In this document: piece after piece, positions 19,500 through 29,332 of the stretch
Layout: every line of letters starts with the position of its first letter
Position numbering within the stretch: position 1 is the first letter of the stretch
From: an uncultured Flavobacteriales bacterium
Lineage (GTDB): Bacteria > Bacteroidota > Bacteroidia > Flavobacteriales_D > Parvicellaceae
Direction: 5' to 3'
DNA length: 64,000 bases
Assembly (NCBI GenBank): GCA_943787535.1
Contig: CALSMU010000011.1
Coordinates: forward strand, 1 to 64,000
The notes under the pieces: model-generated
Databases searched by the model: none
Told to the model about the DNA's origin: nothing
Seen by the model: the letters and a program-made list of their open reading frames with translations, nothing else
Program-made: the position numbers and the translations under genes

Positions 19500-20504
19500 T
19501 TACTTTTTCGAAGTGCTGACGGGATCTAAATTAGAATTTTCTTTAGGTAGTTTAAGGGTGTAATTCTTTCCGTTTAAATTTGGTAACTTTTTTCCACGTA
19601 ACCATGGGTTAAGTAGTTTTATCGTTTTATAATTTGAGTTATGTGTAATCGCAAAATCGGTTAAATCATTAATCGCTGAATCAATACTAATGTTTATAGT
19701 TTCATATTGCTGATATAAATCTTCCTGCCTAATATTAAAGCCATAATTTTTAGAATTGGATAAAATGTACTTAGCAGCAATTATTCTGTATATGTATCTT
19801 CCTGTTTCTATATTCAATAGTAAATCGTAATAGTTTGAGGTTTTTTGCTCGTCAAGTTTATTTTGAAGTCCAGTTTTGCCCATGTTGTAGGAGGCAGCAG
19901 CAAGTGTCCAACTTCCAAATTTGTTATAGGCTATTTGAAGATATTCACAAGCCGCTTGAGTAGCTTTTTCTAAATGATATCTCTCATCTACGAAATTATT
20001 GATTTCTAAATTATAACTTTCTCCAGTGGCTTTCATAAACTGCCAAAATCCTTTAGCTCCAGAGGGAGATGTTACATTGTCAAGTCCACTTTCAATTACA
20101 GCCAGGTACTTAAAGTCATCAGGAATGTTGTTTTCTGCAAGAATTGGTTCAATAACAGGGAACCATCTAGCCGCTCTTTTGTGCAATAAAAAAGTATTTG
20201 AGTGCCAATAGGTGTTGACGGTCATTTCCCTATCTAGCCTTTCATAAACATCAATGTTATGAGTTGGTACAGATTCATTAGAAAAAATTGGTTTAGTAGG
20301 GACAGGGATGCTGTAAATTTTGTAATTATCTTTTACAAAAGACCTATAGGAACTATCAGATTCAGTTGTGTTTGATAGTTTTTTCTTTTCTGTTAAATGC
20401 GTTTGTTCCGTTTTGACAGAGCTATTGAATCCAATCAATAAAAATATAGCTAACCCTAATAATAATCCTATAAGAATGAACGTGGTTGCTTTTATTGAGG
20501 TCAT
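19500..20504 (-). CDS. Membrane-anchored lytic transglycosylase (MltD-like)
   Basis: The 334-residue protein has an N-terminal membrane segment (about 8-28) and a goose-lysozyme/SLT domain with the catalytic Glu in [20 protein letters not shown] and [11 protein letters not shown], the standard three family motifs. The C-terminal region (about 270-330, ending [13 protein letters not shown]) is like a degenerate LysM. Lytic transglycosylases cleave the MurNAc-GlcNAc bond and form 1,6-anhydroMurNAc. Its start overlaps the stop of the sugar-1-phosphate transferase by 1 nt, so it belongs to the same operon and could open peptidoglycan for polysaccharide export. Confidence 0.9.
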   Translation of the reverse strand: MTSIKATTFILIGLLLGLAIFLLIGFNSSVKTEQTHLTEKKKLSNTTESDSSYRSFVKDNYKIYSIPVPTKPIFSNESVPTHNIDVYERLDREMTVNTYWHSNTFLLHKRAARWFPVIEPILAENNIPDDFKYLAVIESGLDNVTSPSGAKGFWQFMKATGESYNLEINNFVDERYHLEKATQAACEYLQIAYNKFGSWTLAAASYNMGKTGLQNKLDEQKTSNYYDLLLNIETGRYIYRIIAAKYILSNSKNYGFNIRQEDLYQQYETINISIDSAINDLTDFAITHNSNYKTIKLLNPWLRGKKLPNLNGKNYTLKLPKENSNLDPVSTSKK

Positions 20505-21574
20505 TATCTTTTATTCTTATTTTGTTGTGTTATGTAAAACATAATTCCGAATAAAAATAAGAAGTACAATCCAAATATAGAATTGTGTATCCAATTCCAG
20601 TTTTCAATAAAACGAAATGCTGCAAAACAGATAATTAAAGATAAGGCAGATATTCCAAGGTATACAAATCCAACACGACTATCATTTAAACCCAAATATG
20701 ATAAGTGGTGAGTAGTGTGATCTTTTCCACCAACAAATGGTGATTGCTTTCTTGCTATTCTATTAATTACAACACAAGTTGTGTCAATTATTGGAAGGAT
20801 AAATGCCATTATTACAATCGCAATTTGTTGATATTGATTGGATACACCGGTATAACTTGTGGTATTCCACATGTATTTGATACTGATAATGGCTAAAAAC
20901 ACACCAATAAATTGACTTCCAGTATCACCCATAAACATTTTTGAGGGATTCCAATTATGGAATAAAAATGCAGTTAAAGATGCTAGTACACCTAATATTG
21001 CAAAAAAGTCGAAGTTATTGTAGTTGTCGTGAATGGCTAAATAAAATAGGGCGATTAATAAAATAAAGATAGAAACAATAGTTGTTATGCCATCCATATT
21101 GTCTAGCATGTTGATAGAATTCATTATTCCTATAACCCATAGCACAGTCAATATATAATTCAGATATTCGTTCTCAAAGAATTGAATAAAAGTGCCTGTT
21201 GCTATAAGTATTATTCCGCAAGAAACTTGTGCAAGAGATTTGATTATGGGTTTCGTATTGTATGCATCATCCGCAAGCCCCATTATAAAACCAACCGCCA
21301 CCGAGATGAGGGTTCCAAGTGTTTCTAAATCTTTAAAAACTTCATCAAAAAAGATGGAAAAACATGTTGAAGAGATAAGAAAAGAAATGTACAGTGTTAT
21401 TCCGCCAAGTGCAGGTTTTGCCACATTGCTCCATCGTATAACAGGTTGATCATTATTTCTTATTCCGAGATTTGTTGCAAATTTCAGCATAATTGTATTC
21501 AGCAAAACACTGAAGAGTACAATGCTTACAAAAAATGATGAATAGATTATAAATAAAGATTCTGATTCTTCCAC
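20504..21574 (-). CDS. Undecaprenyl-phosphate sugar-1-phosphate transferase (WecA/MraY family)
   Basis: The 356-residue integral membrane protein has about ten hydrophobic helices. The polyprenyl-phosphate transferase motifs are clear: KPALGGITLY, GLADDAYNTKP, MLDNMDGITT, FLFHNWNPSKMFMGDTGSQ and a late GGKDHTTHHLSYLG. It transfers HexNAc-1-phosphate (probably GlcNAc or a relative) onto undecaprenyl phosphate at the inner membrane, the first step of glycan assembly. The start is GTG. It is next to rmlC, wzc and wza, so it most likely initiates the capsule or exopolysaccharide unit; WecA is closer than MraY by context. Confidence 0.9.
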   Translation of the reverse strand: MEESESLFIIYSSFFVSIVLFSVLLNTIMLKFATNLGIRNNDQPVIRWSNVAKPALGGITLYISFLISSTCFSIFFDEVFKDLETLGTLISVAVGFIMGLADDAYNTKPIIKSLAQVSCGIILIATGTFIQFFENEYLNYILTVLWVIGIMNSINMLDNMDGITTIVSIFILLIALFYLAIHDNYNNFDFFAILGVLASLTAFLFHNWNPSKMFMGDTGSQFIGVFLAIISIKYMWNTTSYTGVSNQYQQIAIVIMAFILPIIDTTCVVINRIARKQSPFVGGKDHTTHHLSYLGLNDSRVGFVYLGISALSLIICFAAFRFIENWNWIHNSIFGLYFLFLFGIMFYITQQNKNKR

Positions 21575-21579
21575 GTTAC

Positions 21580-22126
21580 TTAAAATTGAGAAACAAAGGT
21601 GTTAAAATTTTCTCCAACTTTATCTTTTTTTGATAAAATAGGATTTTCTACTTCCCAATCAATCCCAATATTTTGATCATTGTAAAGAATACATCCTTCA
21701 GAATCTTTGTGGTAGTAGTTTGTACATTTATAAGAGAAAATTGTGTCATCTTCTAAACTAAGAAACCCATGCGCAAACCCACTAGGAATCCATAGCATTT
21801 GATGTTTTTCCGTGTCTAATAGTAATTTTAAAATGCTGGCCATAAGTGGATGATTTTTCGCGAATATCAACTGCAATGTCCAAAACACTGCCTGCTATTA
21901 CTCGAACTAGTTTTCCTTGGTCATATGGCGGGTTTTGAAAATGCAATCCACGAAGTACGTTCTTATCAGATTTTGATTGATTATCTTGTACAAAGTTAAT
22001 TGAAGAAGAGGTGTGATTTTCGAATGCTTTGTAATTAAAAGATTCAAAAAAGTAGCCTCGGTCGTCTTTAAAGATAGTTGGCGTAATTACCAATAATCCT
22101 TCAATATATGTCCTTTCAATGTTCAT
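21580..22126 (-). pseudogene. rfbC: dTDP-4-dehydrorhamnose 3,5-epimerase, one-base frameshift
   Basis: Two overlapping frames together form one RmlC of 181 residues. The first part reads IEGLLVITPTIFKDDRGYFFESF, LRGLHFQNPP, GSVLDIAVDIR and TYGQHFKI; the second continues DTEKHQMLWIPSGFAHGFLSLED. The join lies near 21820-21831 and is repaired by removing one base, which also restores the normal spacing between TYG and WIP. RmlC epimerises dTDP-4-keto-6-deoxyglucose for L-rhamnose synthesis. The catalytic His in the RGLHFQ segment is present. rmlA, B and D are not in the window. The indel may be a sequence error. Confidence 0.88.
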
Positions 22127-22170
22127 TGTAAATTCGTAGACAAAGTTAAAAGGAAGATTGTAATTACTTG

Positions 22171-24654
22171 TTACTTTTTTGTTTTTTTGAACAATTTAGT
22201 AAAAAATCCCGTCTTTTCAATGGTTGAGTCGTCATCTGTATAGTACCCGCCATAAGTTGAAGATTTTCCATACCCATATCCATATCCATAACCATATCCA
22301 TACCCATACCCGTAGTTATATCCATACCCTTTACTTTCAATATCAACGCTATTTAGAATAACAGCAAGTTTTGGAACGTTATTTTCATTAATAATTCGAT
22401 CTACATTTTGAATAAAATTCTTCTTTGAGTAGTTTGCTTTAAATATGTAAATGGGATAGTCAGCTTTCTGTATTACTGGAATACCATCTGTTACTAGACC
22501 TATTGGTGGGTTGTCTATGACGATCATGTCATAATCCAGTTTTAATTTTTCAATCAATTCATCAAGCTTTCCGTTAATGATCAATTCTGAGGGGTTAGGC
22601 GGTATGGGGCCGGCTGTAATAAAATCTAAACCATCTAAATCACTGTGTCGAATACAATTTTCTAAAGTATCTTTTCCTATTAACAGTGTACTCATACCAT
22701 TGTTGTTTTCAGCTCCAAAACCGAGATGCAGTTTTGGTTTTCGCATATCTAAATCTAAAACAATCACTTTTTTGCCGGAAAAAGCAATTATGCCAGCTAG
22801 ATTTAATGCAATAAAAGTTTTTCCTTCACCAGATATAGTGCTAGTTATGGCAACGATTTTCGGACTTTTTTTGTTGGATATAAACTGCATATTCGTCCGC
22901 ACGGTTCTGAAAGATTCTGTTATTTTTGACTTCGGACTTTTATCAACAATCAATTGAGATATGGGAACATTCGATTTGTATTTCGGAACAATTCCTAATA
23001 TTCCGATGGTAGCACTTGATAGCTTTGTGATTTCGTTTAAGGATGTAATCTGATCATGCATCAAATATTTAATTACTGCAAAAAGAACACTCAATAGAAA
23101 GGCCCCGAAAAATACAAGCAAATATGCGAATGTTTTTCTTGGTGTAATAGGACTTTTAGGCACCTTGGCCTCTTCTAGAATTTCATTATACGTAGTTAGC
23201 CCTGCGGTTGAAAGTTTGTATTCCGTTTCTTTTTCTAATAGCAGCGTATAATATTTATTATTAATCTCTAGAACGCGATTGAGTCTTGCTAATTCTAATT
23301 CTTTTTCAGGAAGTGTGTATAATTGGCTCTCCAAGTATTTTATTTTTTCGTTTATTATGGCTAACCTTTTTCTTCCTTGGTTATTATAAATTTCGATTGC
23401 GTCAATAATTAACTTTATTTGAACTTTAATCTCTTTATTTATTCTTGATATATGGTCATTATCCGCCGTGACTGAGCGTAAGAGTGCTGTTTTGTTATCA
23501 ATGGCTTCTTTTAATTTGATAATCAAGTTGTTTAGACTTGATTTGAATTCCATACCTATTAATACAGGGATTATTGAAGCCATATCTGATTCCAAACCTT
23601 GTGTAGAAAGTAATGCTTGAATTTCTCCTAAAATTGAATTTTGAATTTCAATTTCGACTACTTGTTTTTCTATATTTTCAATTTGAGAAAGTATAGAATT
23701 TGTCAATCCTGCTGTCTTATGGATATCATTGCTTTTTTGAAATATTTGTATTAATCTTTCACTTTCTTTAAGTCTTATGTCAACAGAATCTTTTTGAGCT
23801 GCAATAAATTCGACAATATTGGCTGAACTTGTATTTTGACGATCATAAACGAATTTATTATACTCCGCTGCTAGTGTTGAAATCAAATCTGCTGCAAATT
23901 TCGCATTTTTGTGTTTGAATTGTATTCTAATGGTCTTGGCTTGAACATTTTCGATATTTACTTCAATTTTGCTTTTAACACTTGCAGCAACCGTTTTAAT
24001 GTCGTTGAAAACAAAGTACAATTCATTTATTTCCAATTCTTCTACAAATGAATTTATATTTAGTACAGAAAATGTAAAAGAAAAATATTTATTGGAAATA
24101 TAATCACCATTACTAAATGATTCATCATTTAGTGAAGTTCCAGCCTCATTTTTCAGAATATATTTATCATTGCCATCAGATGAAATGAATATTTTTTTAT
24201 CCATTATGGATGAGTCTAGAATGGTAAAATCTGCAATTTTAAAAGAGGAGGATTTATACCTGTCTGTAGTTAGAATTTCACCTTTCGAAAAATACCCAAT
24301 TTTTATGGGTATAGCATTAATAGCTTTTTCTAGCATAAAAGATGAGCTAAGCAACTCAACATCGGATGTTAACTGCGTATTATCTTGGAAAGATGAATAA
24401 ACATTAAGAAGCTGCCCGGCTTGATCTTTTTTATTAATCTGCATAATCAGATCTGATTCATAAATAGGATCTGTATATCGAATGTATAGATAGCCAGCAG
24501 CAATTGCAAGAGCAAAAATAAGGATGTAAATTAGAGCACTTTTCTTTAAAAGATAAACGAATAGCCCAATCTCGAAGTTGTTACTAAAGTTGGTAACCCT
24601 TTCTTTATATCTTTCGAATGTTTCGTTCTGTTTCTGTATGTCTTCGGAGATCAT
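22171..24654 (-). CDS. wzc: Polysaccharide biosynthesis tyrosine autokinase Wzc
   Basis: The 827-residue protein has a Wzz-type N-terminal region with a membrane helix (about 35-60) and a long periplasmic coiled-coil (about 270-480), a second helix (about 505-530), a GNVR-like motif region, and a C-terminal BY-kinase domain. Walker A is STISGEGKTFIALNLAG (about 605-620); Walker A' is VIVLDLDMRKPKL and Walker B is YDMIVIDNPP. The tail is a Tyr-rich (YG)n block near residue 785-810, the autophosphorylated cluster. Wzc controls chain length and export with Wza. Its start overlaps the wza stop by 4 nt. Confidence 0.93.
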   Translation of the reverse strand: MISEDIQKQNETFERYKERVTNFSNNFEIGLFVYLLKKSALIYILIFALAIAAGYLYIRYTDPIYESDLIMQINKKDQAGQLLNVYSSFQDNTQLTSDVELLSSSFMLEKAINAIPIKIGYFSKGEILTTDRYKSSSFKIADFTILDSSIMDKKIFISSDGNDKYILKNEAGTSLNDESFSNGDYISNKYFSFTFSVLNINSFVEELEINELYFVFNDIKTVAASVKSKIEVNIENVQAKTIRIQFKHKNAKFAADLISTLAAEYNKFVYDRQNTSSANIVEFIAAQKDSVDIRLKESERLIQIFQKSNDIHKTAGLTNSILSQIENIEKQVVEIEIQNSILGEIQALLSTQGLESDMASIIPVLIGMEFKSSLNNLIIKLKEAIDNKTALLRSVTADNDHISRINKEIKVQIKLIIDAIEIYNNQGRKRLAIINEKIKYLESQLYTLPEKELELARLNRVLEINNKYYTLLLEKETEYKLSTAGLTTYNEILEEAKVPKSPITPRKTFAYLLVFFGAFLLSVLFAVIKYLMHDQITSLNEITKLSSATIGILGIVPKYKSNVPISQLIVDKSPKSKITESFRTVRTNMQFISNKKSPKIVAITSTISGEGKTFIALNLAGIIAFSGKKVIVLDLDMRKPKLHLGFGAENNNGMSTLLIGKDTLENCIRHSDLDGLDFITAGPIPPNPSELIINGKLDELIEKLKLDYDMIVIDNPPIGLVTDGIPVIQKADYPIYIFKANYSKKNFIQNVDRIINENNVPKLAVILNSVDIESKGYGYNYGYGYGYGYGYGYGYGKSSTYGGYYTDDDSTIEKTGFFTKLFKKTKK

Positions 24655-25428
24655 GGCGTATTTTTAATGGTTGTAAGGGTTGCCCAAATGAATAAGGCAC
24701 TGGACAATAATGAGACAATTGGGGTGATGTCCGATAATGCTTCTCGTGCAAGGTTTGGATTTGGTTCCACATATATAATGTCATTTGCTTGCACAATCAT
24801 ACTGCCTGCTTGGATGCCTTCGATGGTTGAAAGGTCAACTAGATAAACATCTTTTTTTACTTTTGTTTGCCTAACAATTTTTATGCGACTTGCTTTTGAG
24901 TTGGTAGCGATTCCGCCAACCAATGCCAATACTTCTATTAAGGTTGTATTATTATTGGAGAGGCTAACTACCTGAAGCAGAACTTCCTGTTCCTGGAAAA
25001 ACGATAACCCGCTTATTCGTAATAGTTAGAATTACAAAGGGCTCTACGTAAAATTTCGCGTATTCTGCTTGCAGAAAAGCTTCTGCCTCCACAATTGTCT
25101 TCCCAACGATGTTAATGTTGCCAAGAATTGGAAGACGCGCCAAACTATCTGCCTGAACAACGTAATTTATGTTATTTCTTGCAGCAAGTGCTTGTTGAGT
25201 CGCCACACCCCCTTGTCCAGCAGCAATATCGATTAATTGGAACCCATCATTCGCAAACAATCTAAACTGTAATATGTCATTTACGGATATGATGTATTCA
25301 TCTATTGGTTTGTCTGGAGGCGTATCAAAAACATAATCTTTCGGTGTTTTTAACATGACGTGCGAGTTAATTGTGCAACTGGACCAAAACATCAATCCTG
25401 CTAGAAGCAGCGCAATAGGATTTTTCAT
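24651..25428 (-). pseudogene. wza: Polysaccharide export outer-membrane protein Wza, one-base frameshift
   Basis: Two frames give a single Wza-family protein of 258 residues. The first encodes a lipoprotein signal (LLLAGLMFWSSC), the polysaccharide export domain (IDEYIISVNDILQFRLFAND) and SLBB-like parts ending KRVIVFPGTGSSAS. The second continues VVSLSNNNTTLIEVLALVGG and ends with a C-terminal hydrophobic helix. The join near 24965-24980 needs removal of one base. The full protein is typical of short Bacteroidota Wza proteins. It forms the outer-membrane exit pore with Wzc. The indel may be a sequencing error, because both halves look well preserved. Confidence 0.88.
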
Positions 25429-25502
25429 ATAAATAGATTAGAAGACAAATGTATAAATAAAAATTGGTAAAATAAAAAGTACTTTGAAAAACAAAGTTAA
25501 AA

Positions 25503-26680
25503 TTATTCTAATAACTGGCAGTATAATTTTTCCATATCATGGACTAATCGATCGTAGTGGAAGCTTTTAAAGACATGTGCTCCCTTCTGAGAAAAAGCCA
25601 TTCTTTTATTATCGTCCTCAATAAGGGATAACATATTTTCTGTAAACAATTGCTCATCATTGATATTTGATAATAGCGCTGTTTCATTTGGTATACAATA
25701 TTCTCAATACCTCCTACATTTGTAGATACTATGGGTTTTCCAGCCGCTTGGGCTTCTATCAGACTAACCGGAGTCCCTTCGTTTTTTGAGGTTAAGGCTA
25801 CAATGTCCAACCCCGCTAAAGCAACATCTATATCCGTAATCCAACTGGTAAAAGTTAAAAGAGCGTTCCGAGTATTTTTTTCTGTTGAGAAGTCTATTTT
25901 CAATTGTTTACAATAATTTTCCAGTTCCCCTCTAAGTTCTCCATCTCCAATAATCAGAAATCGAACCCTTTTAGTGGTTATTTCCGAAATTTTCTTTACC
26001 ACATTCAGAAAAAAATGATGGTTTTTTATTGGGACCAGTCTTCCGATTATGCCAATTGCAATTTCATTATCTTCAATTAACCATTTTTGTCTAAAACTAT
26101 TGCGTTTTTCTTTTTGATTTTCTTTGAATTTATTCAAGTCAAACCCTAATGGGATTACCTCAATTTTGTTAGGTTTTGCTATTTTATGGATTGTGGATAG
26201 TTCTTTTTTTTGAATAGGACTAATAGCAATTATTTTGGTAGATTTCTTCGCTAAGTTTCTTTCTATCGTTTTGTAAATAGTTGTTTTTACTTTTCCAAAG
26301 TAAGAGTGAAAGACATGCCCGTGAAAAGTGTGAAGTATAACAGGAACTTTCATTTTGTAGGCTGCTAACCTTCCAATAGCTCCTGCTTTCGAAGCATGTG
26401 TGTGAACAATTTCTGGCTTGAAATCTGCGATTATTTCTTTGATTTTTTGATAAGCAATTCGATCATTTTTCAAATTAATCTCTCGCTTCATTTCAGGAAT
26501 AATAATTGGTTTCAGCCCTAATTCATGCAAAATAAATTGTGATGAATCTTCGGTCTCATCCTTCTCTCCTGCTACTAGCAGAGTTTCAAAATCATTTGAT
26601 AAATACTTAGATAAGTAAGCAGCATTGTAGGTAGGGCCACCTATGTTAAATCGATTTATAATTCTTAAGACTTTTGGCAT
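25503..26680 (-). pseudogene. GT-B family glycosyltransferase, one-base frameshift near the 3' end
   Basis: The protein is a GT4-like glycosyltransferase of 392 residues after repair. Visible features are the N-terminal nucleotide-fold start VLRIINRFNIGGPTYNAAYL, THASKAGAIGRLAAYK, IGIIGRLVPIKNHHFF and the donor site EGTPVSLIEAQAAGKPIVS. After VGGIENIV the annotated frame turns into unrelated residues. Adding one base near 25690-25697 restores IPNETALLSNIND and onward to DMEKLYCQLLE and a TAA at 25503. It probably transfers a hexose or deoxyhexose in the exopolysaccharide unit made by the wzc/wza set. Confidence 0.87.
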
Positions 26681-26735
26681 ATTACTATTATCTCGACAAA
26701 TGTAACTTTATACTGACATCTTTAGAAAAAAATGT

Positions 26736-26752
26736 CATTCTATTATAGAATG
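26736..26752. repeat. 8-bp inverted repeat between divergent gene units
   Basis: CATTCTAT-T-ATAGAATG is a perfect palindrome with a single central base. It sits between the leftward glycosyltransferase and rightward dacB gene, an intergenic place where an operator would lie. There is no T-tract after either arm, so a terminator is unlikely. Confidence 0.35.
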
Positions 26753-26875
26753 TCCATTAATTAGTTGTTCAATTGAAGTGTTTTTGAAATAAAAGTTCCA
26801 GGATTATTCAATTAATTTGATGTATGGTCTAAAAATTGAATAATATTAACTATTCTTATCACTTGTTGTTAGTAT

Positions 26876-28360
26876 GTGAAAAATATTTTAAAACATAGTG
26901 CATTCTTAATTTTGTTTATTAGTTTGACTGTTTCGGTCCGACCCCAAAATAAAACGAATTCAATAGATGCTGCCATAAATTCGCTGGTAAAAGATTCTGC
27001 ACTGAAAAATGCTTCAATAAGTTTTGTTGTTAAAGATTTGGATTCTAGTGCAATAATTTCTGAATATAACCCGAATTTAAGTTTACCATCTGCTTCTACA
27101 ATGAAAGTGGTTTCCTCTGCTGCTGCATTAGATATTTTAGGTTCGTTTAATAAGTTTGAAACTAAAATAATGTACGATGGTTTTATTGACTCTAATAACG
27201 TTTTACATGGCAACATATATATAAAGGGTGGGGGCGATCCAACTCTAGGGAGTAAGTATTTTAAGGAGAAGCACGGTTTGTTCCTATCAAGGTGGGTTGA
27301 TGAAATCGCAAAATTAGGCATTGATTCAATCGCTGGTAGTATTATAGGAGATGCTTCTTGTTTTTCGGATGAGTATGTTGCACCTACTTGGAGTTGGGGT
27401 GATATTGGAAATTATTATGGAGCTGGTGTTTCTGGACTATCTATTTATGATAATACTGTGAAGTTTGAGTTCTCATCCGGGCCATTAGCGCGTGACTCCA
27501 CTTTTATAGATTGTGTTTACCCATATACTCCGGATTTAATAATTGATAATAGGGTAAAAGCGTCAAATACAAAAAAAGATTTGGCATATATTTATGGTGG
27601 TCCAAATAATCCAATACGAACGATTAAAGGAACAATACCTAAAGGCCAAACAGAATATGTGGTAAAAGGTGCTATTCATGAACCTGCTTATGTGACAGCT
27701 TTCGAATTAGAATCGGCTTTATGGGAATATGGAATTGGTGTCGGAGGAAATGCAACTACTATTCGTAGAATGAAATCTTTAGGGAATTATTTTGAATCAG
27801 AAAGAAAGGATATTTTCATTACAAAATCCCCTACGGTGGGGCAAATTGTTTATTGGACTAATCTTATTTCTAATAATTTGTATGCAGAACATTTACTAAA
27901 ACATATAGGCGTAAAAAAATACGGTGATGGAAGTGTGTTTTCATCTACATTAGCTGTTACGAAATATTGGAGTTCTAAAGGTATTGATATGACTGGGTTT
28001 TATATGAATGATGGAAGTGGTCTTTCCAGGTCAAATGCAATTACTGCCTCTCAACTTGTTGGGGTTTTGGAGTATATGAAGTTAAATAGTAAATATTCAA
28101 AATCATTTTTATCCTCATTGCCAGTTGCTGGAAAAACGGGTACATTAAGAAGTATTGGAAAGAAAACCTCGATAGCTGGAAATCTGAAAGCAAAGAGTGG
28201 AACCATGACGCGCATTAAAAGCTATGCAGGTTATGTGAAAAGTGCTTCTGGTCGAAATTTAGCCTTTGCCATTGTTGTAAATAATCATAATTGCACTTCT
28301 TTTCAAATCAAAAAGAAACTAGAAATTGTAATGGTAGCTTTAGGTAATTATAATGACTAG
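26876..28360 (+). CDS. dacB: D-alanyl-D-alanine carboxypeptidase/endopeptidase (PBP4, DacB type)
   Basis: The 494-residue protein starts at GTG with a signal peptide (about 1-24). The penicilloyl-serine transferase motifs are SxxK in SASTMK (about residue 75), SNN in [11 protein letters not shown], and KSGTM toward the C-terminus, with the low-molecular-weight class C lid domain between them. The enzyme trims or cross-link-cleaves D-Ala residues of peptidoglycan in the periplasm. It ends 4 nt inside the convergent menB gene and is a stand-alone unit. Confidence 0.93.
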   Translation: MKNILKHSAFLILFISLTVSVRPQNKTNSIDAAINSLVKDSALKNASISFVVKDLDSSAIISEYNPNLSLPSASTMKVVSSAAALDILGSFNKFETKIMYDGFIDSNNVLHGNIYIKGGGDPTLGSKYFKEKHGLFLSRWVDEIAKLGIDSIAGSIIGDASCFSDEYVAPTWSWGDIGNYYGAGVSGLSIYDNTVKFEFSSGPLARDSTFIDCVYPYTPDLIIDNRVKASNTKKDLAYIYGGPNNPIRTIKGTIPKGQTEYVVKGAIHEPAYVTAFELESALWEYGIGVGGNATTIRRMKSLGNYFESERKDIFITKSPTVGQIVYWTNLISNNLYAEHLLKHIGVKKYGDGSVFSSTLAVTKYWSSKGIDMTGFYMNDGSGLSRSNAITASQLVGVLEYMKLNSKYSKSFLSSLPVAGKTGTLRSIGKKTSIAGNLKAKSGTMTRIKSYAGYVKSASGRNLAFAIVVNNHNCTSFQIKKKLEIVMVALGNYND

Positions 28361-29199
28361 GGGAATTTTGGGAATTTCTGAAAGTTGGGCTCTCTTTTTT
28401 CTAGAAAAGCATTTTTACCTTCCACAGCTTCATCTGTGCCGTAAGCGAGTCTTGTAGCTTCTCCCGCATATACTTGTTGTCCGACCAATCCATCATCAAT
28501 AAGATTGAATCCGAACTTCAACATTTTAATGGCTGTTGGACTTTTAGTCATGATTTCTTGTGCCCAATCATAGGCTTCCTGTTCTAACTCATCATGCGGA
28601 ACAACTTTGTTTACCATTCCCATATCATAAGCTTCTTGCGCACTATAATTTGCTCCTAAGAAAAAGATCTCTCTTGCTCTTTTTTGACCAACTTGGCGTG
28701 CTAAATAAGCAGATCCAAAACCTCCATCAAAACTGGCTACGTCAGCATCTGTTTGTTTGAAAATAGCATGTTCTTTACTGGCTAATGTTAAGTCACAAAC
28801 TACGTGCAAACTATGACCACCGCCAACAGCCCATCCTGGAACTACAGCGATAACCACTTTGTTCATGAAACGAATCTGACGCTGCACATCTAAAATATTA
28901 AATCGATTCACACCGTTTCCTCCTTTATATCCGCTCGTAGATCTTACTCTTTGGTCGCCACCAGAGCAAAACGCCCAACCGCCATCTTTAAGCGAAGGAC
29001 CTTCTCCGGTTATTAATACCACTCCTATTTCTTGACTTTCATGACAGATAACCAACGCTTCCCACAATTCATCCACGGTTTTAGGTGTAAATGCATTTCT
29101 GCACTCTGGTCTGTTGAAAGCAATTCTCGCAACCCCGTTAAGCGTTTTAAACGTAATTTCCTCGTATTCCTTTTCAGTTTTCCAGTCTAAATTTAACAT
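28357..29199 (-). CDS. menB: 1,4-dihydroxy-2-naphthoyl-CoA synthase
   Basis: The 280-residue crotonase-fold enzyme matches Men[36 protein letters not shown] (a typical MenB region), [21 protein letters not shown], and the C-terminal [23 protein letters not shown]. It cyclises o-succinylbenzoyl-CoA in menaquinone biosynthesis. It stands apart from menD by 133 nt; the shared direction suggests possible co-transcription. Confidence 0.96.
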   Translation of the reverse strand: MLNLDWKTEKEYEEITFKTLNGVARIAFNRPECRNAFTPKTVDELWEALVICHESQEIGVVLITGEGPSLKDGGWAFCSGGDQRVRSTSGYKGGNGVNRFNILDVQRQIRFMNKVVIAVVPGWAVGGGHSLHVVCDLTLASKEHAIFKQTDADVASFDGGFGSAYLARQVGQKRAREIFFLGANYSAQEAYDMGMVNKVVPHDELEQEAYDWAQEIMTKSPTAIKMLKFGFNLIDDGLVGQQVYAGEATRLAYGTDEAVEGKNAFLEKREPNFQKFPKFP

Positions 29200-29332
29200 G
29201 ATTTCTTGTTTATGTGTGATCTTTTGTAAATGTACGAACTATAAAGGATAGATCTCTCCCTAGTTTTTAGAATTTTCAATTTCTAATTGAGGTAATTCAT
29301 ATTTTTACTAAATATTTTGTACTACTAAAATT

